Assembly (NCBI GenBank): GCA_963698535.1
Contig: CAVORD010000001.1
Span: 1,674,001 to 1,738,000, forward strand
Length of the DNA stretch: 64,000 nt
Reading direction: 5' to 3'
Source: CAVORD01 sp963698535
Lineage (GTDB): Bacteria; Bacteroidota; Bacteroidia; Bacteroidales; VadinHA17
The notes under the pieces were generated by a model that saw only the letters and a list, made by a program, of their open reading frames with translations, made no database searches and was not told where the DNA came from. The position numbers and the translations under genes are program-made. Of this stretch, positions 33,998 to 40,736 are shown in pieces (position 1 is the first letter of the stretch; the number at the start of each line of letters is the position of its first letter).

Positions 33998-35947
33998 TTG
34001 AACAGAATTAAGCTAATACTGGTGATCACAATGTCGGCATGGGGCATTCTTGCGTTTTCGCAAAACTCCCGGAGCCACTTTTTCAATTCCCGGTCCTCAG
34101 GAGGTGAACTTAGACTTAAAAGCTATTATCAAAACCAGAAAAGTAACATAGGTGCTATTACTGAAGATCAGGTTAGCCTCTATTTTATTGGCGGAATTAT
34201 TCTCAGAAATTCAAGTTACTTATGGAATCAGGATATAATCAGCTTCAATATTGATGTTGAATATAACCCGGAATCAAGAAGAGAAACATATCTTCTGATA
34301 CCCGACAGATCGGAAGTAAGAACAATTAAAAGGCTCGATTTCAATACAACGGTATTCCAGAACAAAGCCATCACCTTCAACTCCTTCGTCAACCTGAACC
34401 AATCGTATTATAACCGGGAATTACTCACAAATATAAAGTCGGATAACCGCCGGTGGGGAGGCTTGCTCACTTTTAACAATAAGATACTTCCTGTTTCCGT
34501 CTCTTTCCATCAAACCGACTGGAGACAAAAGGAACAACCCTCCGGGAGGGAATTTAATATGGTTCAGAACAATATTCAGGGGAGAGTATCAAAATCATTT
34601 GGCAAGACAGATCTTAATGAGCTCATTTATTCACACGACAATTATAAATACAATTACGCAGGTTCGAGAGAGATAAACAATGAAATCGGCAAAATTGCAT
34701 TGATCAACAATCTCTATTTCGACCAGAATAGAAAGTATAACCTTAACTCACAGATATCACAATATGATCAGGCAGGTGATAATCCATTTAAAAAGAGTGA
34801 GGCGATTGAAAGGGTAATGCTGACTCTGCCTGCGGGTTTCAGGTTTACTTCAGGTTACAATTATTATAGACTAAACTATCCGACCAATACTCTTGTTCAA
34901 AACCGGATATCTGCCTCTTTAAATCACCGGCTCTTTGAAAGTCTTAATACCACTATTGCTTTTGAGTACTCTGTTACCGACCAGACTGTAAACAGTGAAA
35001 AGAATGCAAATGGACTGATTGATATTAATTACACCAAGAAGATAGGCAACAACAGACTCAATGTTTCTTACAGATTTGCCCGGAATTCTTTCGATGTAGA
35101 GGGTGTTTCCGCTCCCGTGAGAATAATTAATGAGGAGCACCTTCTAACTGACTCCAGAATTGTTCTTCTCAACAAACCCTATGTCGATCTTCCAACAGTA
35201 GAGATAAAAGACATAACAGGAATAATTGTTTATCAGTTGAATTTCGATTACACATTAACAGTCAGGAATAATTTTGTTGAGATTCAGCGGATACCGGGCG
35301 GACTTATAGCTGACAACCAGGCTATTGTTGCCGATTACACCGCAGTTCAGCCAGGCTCGTACAGCTATGAAAGCAACAACAACTCTCTCGCAACCAGCCT
35401 GCTTCTGTTTCACAACCTGATTGAATTGTACTACAGAGGCTCCATTCAAACATTCAATAAAACAGAGAAAACAGATTTCCTTACTATCAATCGATACAAT
35501 CAGAATATCTATGGATGTCGCCTCGATTTGGATTTTGGCGGACTGGGAGCTGAATATGACAATTACAACAGTAATATCATCCCATATAAAAGGTATCGGT
35601 ACTATCTCAATTTCAACTGGAGATTCAAAACCAGGCTGCTTCTTTCGTTAAACGGCGATATATTTGATTATAAGCTAATTGAAGACAATACCAATCAGCA
35701 ACATATTAACATTTCAGGAAAAATTGCGTATAACCTGAGTTTAAGAACCCGAATTGAGGCCGAAGCCGGATATTTAAGTCAACGGGGCAGGAATATCGAT
35801 TTTGATCTGATCAGCTCCAGGTTAGGATTAACATCCTCCTACAGACAGCTTCAATTTAAAGCAGGGGTTGACATCTATTCAAGAAGCTATCCGGGAAGTG
35901 ATTTCGTTTATACAGGGGCCTTTTGCGAGGTAATAAGAAAATTCTAA
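33998..35947 (+). CDS. Large outer-membrane beta-barrel candidate (porin of cytochrome conduit)
   Basis: 649 residues starting at TTG (MNRIKLILVITMS-like), with signal peptide cleavage near LAFSQ. The whole mature part consists of alternating strands rich in Tyr, Asn and Arg, for example FRFTSGYNYYRLNY and KRYRYYLNFNWRF, and ends VIRKF, an aromatic outer-membrane terminus. Size is in the range of MtrB/PioB porins (about 600-800), but it lacks the N-terminal CXXC of MtrB and I see no clear sequence identity. It is sandwiched between two multiheme genes with gaps of about 10 bases, which is the argument for a porin-cytochrome role. Confidence 0.7.
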   Translation: MNRIKLILVITMSAWGILAFSQNSRSHFFNSRSSGGELRLKSYYQNQKSNIGAITEDQVSLYFIGGIILRNSSYLWNQDIISFNIDVEYNPESRRETYLLIPDRSEVRTIKRLDFNTTVFQNKAITFNSFVNLNQSYYNRELLTNIKSDNRRWGGLLTFNNKILPVSVSFHQTDWRQKEQPSGREFNMVQNNIQGRVSKSFGKTDLNELIYSHDNYKYNYAGSREINNEIGKIALINNLYFDQNRKYNLNSQISQYDQAGDNPFKKSEAIERVMLTLPAGFRFTSGYNYYRLNYPTNTLVQNRISASLNHRLFESLNTTIAFEYSVTDQTVNSEKNANGLIDINYTKKIGNNRLNVSYRFARNSFDVEGVSAPVRIINEEHLLTDSRIVLLNKPYVDLPTVEIKDITGIIVYQLNFDYTLTVRNNFVEIQRIPGGLIADNQAIVADYTAVQPGSYSYESNNNSLATSLLLFHNLIELYYRGSIQTFNKTEKTDFLTINRYNQNIYGCRLDLDFGGLGAEYDNYNSNIIPYKRYRYYLNFNWRFKTRLLLSLNGDIFDYKLIEDNTNQQHINISGKIAYNLSLRTRIEAEAGYLSQRGRNIDFDLISSRLGLTSSYRQLQFKAGVDIYSRSYPGSDFVYTGAFCEVIRKF

Positions 35948-35957
35948 TTGATAAACT

Positions 35958-36848
35958 ATGACCGGAGTGCTGCTTATAAAATTAATCATTCTTATACTAA
36001 GCCAGAATCCAAATGATACAGGATACATTACAGGCAACAGACAGGATTGCACTGAATGCCATTCAGATATAACCGATAAGAACTTCTTACATCCGGATGT
36101 TTCTTCCAGTTGTGATATCTGTCATTCAGCAACGGGGGAACCGCATCCGGGAGATGGAAATACCGGTTTCGTCCTTTCAGAAAATGTTCCGGAGTTGTGT
36201 TTCCTTTGCCATTCCGACATGTTCGATGAGTCAGTATCATCCAGAGTGGCTCACGGCATGGTATCCGGTCCCTTCAATTGCATAAGTTGTCACAATCCTC
36301 ACTCTTCCAATAATGCAAGATTGCTTAAGAGAGATGGGAATGATCTGTGCCTGAGTTGTCATAACAAGACAATACGGACAGACTCATCAGAAATAAAGAA
36401 CATTAAGATCCTCCTTTCCGGTAACAATATTATTCATCAGGCTATAGAGGGAGGTTGCGTGACCTGTCACGATCCACATTTTTCTGCCAATGCCAGACTC
36501 CTTACAGGGTCATTCCCGGAAGGACAATATGTGAAGGCAGCAGCTGAAGAGTTTGAAATTTGTTTCATGTGCCATGATGAGGCACTTTTTAATGAGGAAT
36601 CAACAGAATATGGTACCGGCTTCAGGGAAGGATCAAAAAACCTTCATTACCTGCATGTTAACCGTGAGAAAGGAAGAAACTGCAATATGTGTCATGATGT
36701 GCATGGAGCTGCCTATGAGCATTTGCTTGTTGATAAATTGCAATTCGGTGAATGGGAGATGATAATAAAATACATTAGCGAACCTGACGGCGGATCATGC
36801 CTGACTGCATGTCATAGTGAGAAACACTACAGGCGGTCAACTAATTAG
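35958..36848 (+). CDS. Nonaheme c-type cytochrome (eight CXXCH plus one CX3CH)
   Basis: 296 residues with a short signal-like N-terminus (MTGVLLIKLIILILSQ). Eight CXXCH motifs lie at residues 31, 52, 81, 108, 131, 167, 202 and 242, many as CHNPH/CHDPH/CHDVH pairs of the doubled-CXXCH family. A ninth site at 281 is the unusual CLTACH (three residues between the cysteines), followed by a second histidine. It follows the barrel gene by 10 bases and precedes an NHL propeller gene. It probably lies in the periplasm or on the surface as part of the electron conduit. Confidence 0.85.
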   Translation: MTGVLLIKLIILILSQNPNDTGYITGNRQDCTECHSDITDKNFLHPDVSSSCDICHSATGEPHPGDGNTGFVLSENVPELCFLCHSDMFDESVSSRVAHGMVSGPFNCISCHNPHSSNNARLLKRDGNDLCLSCHNKTIRTDSSEIKNIKILLSGNNIIHQAIEGGCVTCHDPHFSANARLLTGSFPEGQYVKAAAEEFEICFMCHDEALFNEESTEYGTGFREGSKNLHYLHVNREKGRNCNMCHDVHGAAYEHLLVDKLQFGEWEMIIKYISEPDGGSCLTACHSEKHYRRSTN

Positions 36849-36876
36849 AGATATTAAGAAGCAGCATCCTGAAATA

Positions 36877-37879
36877 ATGAGAATAAAATTAATATTTCTT
36901 CTGGCCCTGTTAACTACTCTTATCGTTGGACAGACGAGAGTGCCAGATAGTGCTATCGCTGTAGAGGCCGACCCCTTCATCTCCCTGATAAAAATTATCG
37001 ACTCCAGTAATCCGGGGAAGAACAGGAGTCTGTTCAATAAGTTACTTGGCTTCATTGCAGGGAATGAGCCATTGGAATTTAATAGTCCTGTTAATGTTCT
37101 TGCAAATGACCCCGATAATATTCTGATTGTTAATCAGGGTGACGGTACAATTTTGAGATATCTTGATGGTGAGTTAAAAGGATTACCGGCAAATAAAAAG
37201 AGCCTCTCTACTTTCCCCTCTCCGGTTGGAATTTGTGATTTTGGTGAAGAGGGAATCATCTTTACGGATTCCCAACTCAATAAAATATTCCTGCTCTCAC
37301 CCGATATGAAACTGGTCAGACCACTAAATGATAAACTGATACTCAACAGACCTGACAGGGATTGCTTATAACAAACTCAAAAAGGAGATCTGGGTTATCG
37401 AAACCGGTTCCCATCAGATTTCAGTTCTTAACAAAAATGGTGAGAGAATAAGAACAATAGGTAAGCGTGGAACAGGCCCCGGTGAATTCAACTTCCCAAC
37501 CTATATCTGGATCGATGAATATGGGAAAGTATATATTGTTGATTCAATGAATTTCAGGATTCAGATCCTATCAGCTGATGGTACATTTATAAATAAGTTC
37601 GGAAAACAGGGTGACAGTACCGGCTCCTTTGCCAGACCAAGGGGTATTGCGACTGATAATAATGGGAATATTTTTGTCGCTGACGCTCTCTTTAACAATG
37701 TGCAGATATTTGATCAGGAAGGCACCTTATTGTACTATTTTGGAACCCGGGGCACAGGCAGTTTCCAGTTCTGGATGCCAGCCGGGATCTATATTGATTC
37801 CAGCGATAACATATATGTATCAGATAGCTACAATAGCCGGATACAGGTTTATCATCTTAAAAAAAGGGAGGACAGATGA
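36877..37879 (+). pseudogene. Second NHL-repeat beta-propeller protein, frameshifted
   Basis: The first frame from ATG 36877 has a signal peptide (LIFLLALLTTLIVGQ) and NHL-like repeats (PVNVLANDPDNILIVNQGDG), and stops at 37371 after an out-of-frame tail. The second frame continues GIAYNKLKKEIWVIETG with repeats such as YIWIDEYGKVYIVDSMN and ends at 37879. Removing one base in CCTGACAGGG near 37355 gives a continuous protein of about 333 residues with the motif RPTGIAY at the joint. The stop overlaps the ATG of the dodecaheme gene (ATGA), so the pair is coupled. Unlike the first NHL protein it has no lipobox. Confidence 0.8.
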
Positions 37880-39564
37880 AAAAGAAGATAATGATTACGA
37901 TAACTCTGGTAATATTTTCCTTTTCAGTACTATCACCTCAATCGGTGGTAAATACGGTGCATAACTTATCTGTTACAGGACCAGGTTCTATCAGGGCTCT
38001 GTCAGAAAACGAAGTCTGCATTTTCTGCCATACCCCTCATAACAGTAATCCTTCAGGTCCTCTCTGGAACAGGGAGGATCCCGGAACAACTTATATTCTT
38101 TATAGCAGCTCGACACTCAATGCAGTGCCGGGACAACCCGACGGATCGTCTATTCTGTGCCTTTCTTGTCATGATGGTACCATAGCACTGGGCAATGTTG
38201 TAAGTCGTACGACTGATATATCATTCTCAGGGGGAATCACCAGAATGCCTGTCGGGAAAAGTAATCTGACGACCGATCTGTCCGATGACCATCCTGTCTC
38301 TTTTGTGTACAACTCCGCCCTCTCTGCCTCAGACGGTCAGCTGAAGAATCCATCGGCGATCACCCATCCGGTTACACTCGAAAACGGGAAAGTACAGTGC
38401 ACTTCATGTCACGATCCTCACAATAATATCTACAACAACTTCTTAGTCGCTTCCAATCAATTCTCAGAGCTTTGCTTCAAGTGTCATGACCGTAATTACT
38501 GGGGTCAATCGAGCCATAAAACTTCAACGAAGACATGGAGCGGCACCGGAACAGATCCATGGCCACATACCTCCTATACCAATGTGTCAGAGAATGGCTG
38601 TGAGAATTGTCATAATCCCCATAATGCGCAGGGGAAAAAGAGGTTACTGAATTATCTGGCAGAGGAGAATAACTGCATTAACTGTCATGATGGGTCCGTT
38701 GCTGCAAAAGATATTAAAACACAGTTTTCAAAACCATACATTCATAATGTTTATGGCTATACGTTAACGCATGACCCTTTAGAGCCTGCACTGGCGTCGA
38801 CCATGCATGTGGAGTGCATCGACTGTCATAATCCGCATGCTGCTAATAGCTCAACAGCTGTAGCGCCTGCTGTAAATGGCTTTACTTTAGGGGTGAAGGG
38901 AATAAATCAATCCGGCAATCCTGTTGATCCGATCCAATATGAGTACGAACTGTGTTACCGGTGTCATGCCGATAGTCCGGGTAAGCCACCAAGCAGGACA
39001 ACCAGGCAGATCGTTCAAAACAATGTACGTCTGGAGTTTGATATCAATGGACCATCATTCCATCCTGTCAGCGGGCCGGGCAAAAATCCGGTTTCTCCAA
39101 GCCTTATCAGGCCCGCTTATACAGAGTTGAGCATTATTTACTGCACCGACTGCCATGCAAGCAATGGTTCGGGTGTACCTTCGGGTCCACATGGATCTGT
39201 TTACCCATCAATACTTAAATACAGGTACGATAAGGCTGATAATACTATTGAATCAGCAACGTCATATGAGTTGTGCTATAGCTGCCACAGCAGGGCATCA
39301 ATACTTGGTGACAACTCTTTCGGTGAACATGACAAACATATCAGAGAAGAAAGGACCCCATGCAATGCCTGTCACGACCCACATGGAATAAGCAGTTCTC
39401 AGGGAAATACAACGAGCAATACTCACCTAATAAACTTCGACAGATCCATTGTATTCCCTGTCGGAGCGGGAAATGTATTAAGGTTTGTTGACACAGGAGT
39501 CAATCATGGCTATTGCCAGTTAACATGTCATGGTAAACCTCATGGTGCCGGGATGAATTATTAG
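37876..39564 (+). CDS. Dodecaheme c-type cytochrome (eleven CXXCH plus one CX3CH)
   Basis: 562 residues. The signal peptide ends near SVLSPQ. CXXCH motifs lie at residues 48, 95, 175, 200, 242, 267, 314, 360, 423, 467 and 496, and a CX3CH (CQLTCH) at 547 with HGKPH after it. Residues 40-205 align with the tetraheme protein at 31612 (same heme spacing, shared SGPLW/SAPLW, CLSCHDGT, DHPVSF/EHPISF). The rest adds eight heme sites. It is the last gene of the run. It is probably exported to the periplasm or cell surface; no type IX sorting domain is seen at the C-terminus. Confidence 0.85.
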   Translation: MKKKIMITITLVIFSFSVLSPQSVVNTVHNLSVTGPGSIRALSENEVCIFCHTPHNSNPSGPLWNREDPGTTYILYSSSTLNAVPGQPDGSSILCLSCHDGTIALGNVVSRTTDISFSGGITRMPVGKSNLTTDLSDDHPVSFVYNSALSASDGQLKNPSAITHPVTLENGKVQCTSCHDPHNNIYNNFLVASNQFSELCFKCHDRNYWGQSSHKTSTKTWSGTGTDPWPHTSYTNVSENGCENCHNPHNAQGKKRLLNYLAEENNCINCHDGSVAAKDIKTQFSKPYIHNVYGYTLTHDPLEPALASTMHVECIDCHNPHAANSSTAVAPAVNGFTLGVKGINQSGNPVDPIQYEYELCYRCHADSPGKPPSRTTRQIVQNNVRLEFDINGPSFHPVSGPGKNPVSPSLIRPAYTELSIIYCTDCHASNGSGVPSGPHGSVYPSILKYRYDKADNTIESATSYELCYSCHSRASILGDNSFGEHDKHIREERTPCNACHDPHGISSSQGNTTSNTHLINFDRSIVFPVGAGNVLRFVDTGVNHGYCQLTCHGKPHGAGMNY

Positions 39565-39574
39565 TGGGCAAAAT

Positions 39575-40075
39575 TCACTCTTCGGGACCTTCTCCAAATC
39601 CATGGAAGGGTATATCATCGTCAGGGTCCTTATCGAATGGCCCGACTCCGGGAGGGTTAAAAAGGCCCCATCTGTCTATAACATAGTCCCACTTATCAAA
39701 TCCTGCCACCCAGTCTATAAAAAGCAGTCTGTACTCTTCAAGCAGATTTCTCACGATCTGGTAATACTCGACATATTCAAAACCATACATATCAAGTGCA
39801 TGGTTTTGTACCATAAGGTCACGGGCTGCTTTCCGGATTATTGCAGCATTTTCCATTTTAAGATCGTACAATTCTGCAGCCTCCGCTCCTGCCACTTTAA
39901 CAGTTAGCTGTGAAGCGTCACTTAGCATGAAGTCCTTAACATTATTGAGAGTTTGATTGTCCTCCGGAATTAACTCAATAATTTTTATTACTACATCTAA
40001 GATCTCTTGCCCCTTTTTGTAAATAGGCAGCCTTTCAGGAAGAATAATATCATCTTCATCGTCTGAATTCATCAT
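39575..40075 (-). CDS. Hypothetical acidic helical protein
   Basis: About 166 residues from ATG 40075 (MMNSDDEDDI); the in-frame TTG at 40084 is less likely. It has no signal peptide or membrane segment. The acidic N-terminus is followed by helices (ILDVVIKIIELIPEDNQTLNN, AEAAELYDLKMENAAIIRK) and an aromatic region, and it ends in a D/P/G-rich tail. I recognise no family. It converges on the dodecaheme gene with only about 10 bases between stop codons and no visible terminator, so the two transcripts probably overlap. Confidence 0.6.
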   Translation of the reverse strand: MMNSDDEDDIILPERLPIYKKGQEILDVVIKIIELIPEDNQTLNNVKDFMLSDASQLTVKVAGAEAAELYDLKMENAAIIRKAARDLMVQNHALDMYGFEYVEYYQIVRNLLEEYRLLFIDWVAGFDKWDYVIDRWGLFNPPGVGPFDKDPDDDIPFHGFGEGPEE

Positions 40076-40198
40076 TCTATACAATTTGATTTGACTTCAT
40101 ATCACAAAGATTTAACCAATGAACTCAATTTAGAAAATTGCTGTGACATCAGGGCAATTAATTCTAAGTATTGAGAAAATTATTATCCCCATTAAATG

Positions 40199-40262
40199 GA
40201 GAAGATTGCTCATCACGCTCTGGCGTGATTCGCGGACTTCCAGGGGGGTGACCCAAAAGGAA
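40199..40262. repeat. Direct repeat copy 1 of a 64-base unit with hairpin
   Basis: Nearly identical to 40297-40360, offset by 98 bases. It contains an inverted repeat ATCACGC-TCTG-GCGTGAT at 40212-40229, then CGCGGACTTCCAGGGGGGTGACC. The stem arms are identical in both copies while the loop differs. Confidence 0.85.
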
Positions 40263-40296
40263 AGGTCCTCCAAACCATGCCAATTCTCTAAACCGT

Positions 40297-40360
40297 GAGA
40301 AGATTGCTCATCACGCTGAGGCGTGATTCGCGGACTTCCAGGGGGGTGACCAAAAAGGAA
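40297..40360. repeat. Direct repeat copy 2 of the 64-base unit
   Basis: The same unit as 40199-40262, with loop TGAG instead of TCTG in the hairpin ATCACGC...GCGTGAT (40310-40327). A few other positions differ. Confidence 0.85.
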
Positions 40361-40475
40361 AAGCCTTTATTCGCTACGCTCATTATGGGCTTTATTTTTC
40401 TTCCCGCATTGGAAAGCAAGCTTTCAATGCTTCAGAAAAACAAAACCCGGCACAACGTGCCAGGCTTTTCCTTTT
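40353..40475. repeat. Palindromic element with 13-base terminal inverted repeats
   Basis: AAAAGGAAAAGCC at 40353-40365 and its perfect reverse complement GGCTTTTCCTTTT at 40463-40475 bound a 123-base element. Inside are two further hairpins: arms GCATTGGAAAGC/GCTTTCAATGC at 40406-40430 and GGCAC/GTGCC at 40449-40461. It encodes no protein. A small non-autonomous element (MITE- or REP-like) is one reading. Confidence 0.6.
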
Positions 40476-40476
40476 G

Positions 40477-40500
40477 TCGGGGTGAGAAGACTCGAATGCT
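40477..40500 (-). repeat. tRNA 3'-end remnant
   Basis: GTCGGGGTGA at 40477-40486 matches the start of GTCGGGGTGACTGGATTCGA at the real tRNA-Pro 3' end (40597 on). The following AGACTCGAA resembles a T-loop. The match then stops, so this is a fragment, not a functional tRNA. Confidence 0.5.
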
Positions 40501-40566
40501 GACGAGCTCATCGTGATGAGCTGTCAGCACCCTGACACCCTGACACTTCGGTCAGGGTCGTCAGGG
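40498..40566. repeat. Two consecutive long hairpins
   Basis: Hairpin one (40498-40528) has arms GCTGACGAGCTCATC and GATGAGCTGTCAGC. Hairpin two (40530-40566) is formed by CCCTGAC repeated twice and GTCAGGG repeated twice around a TTCG-containing loop. They stand between the tRNA remnant and tRNA-Pro. Confidence 0.75.
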
Positions 40567-40597
40567 CTTCCGGTAAACAATTTTGAATCAAAATCTG

Positions 40598-40670
40598 TCG
40601 GGGTGACTGGATTCGAACCAGCGGCCTCGTCGTCCCGAACGACGCGCGCTGCCAACTGCGCCACACCCCG
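40598..40670 (-). tRNA. tRNA-Pro (anticodon CGG)
   Basis: On the minus strand: acceptor CGGGGTG/CACCCCG, anticodon stem CGTCG/CGACG with loop TTCGGGA (anticodon CGG), and T-arm with GGTTCGAATCC. The discriminator is A and CCA is not encoded. The repeat array at 40199-40566 lies directly at its 3' side. Confidence 0.95.
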
Positions 40671-40736
40671 GATTATTAGTTAAGACTATACTCCAAAACC
40701 GAGAAGACAAATTTAAGAAATCTCCTTCAAAAAAAA

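Noticed and set aside
33998..35947. Direct assignment of the barrel as MtrB
   Set aside because: No N-terminal CXXC and no sequence blocks of MtrB seen; only size and context agree.
40199..40360. Two copies of a 64-base direct repeat as a minimal CRISPR array
   Set aside because: Only two copies, unit too long, 34-base gap, internal hairpin and no cas genes nearby; tRNA-tail repeats fit better.
40353..40475. Insertion sequence
   Set aside because: Inverted ends are present, but it is only 123 bases, encodes nothing and has no clear target duplication.
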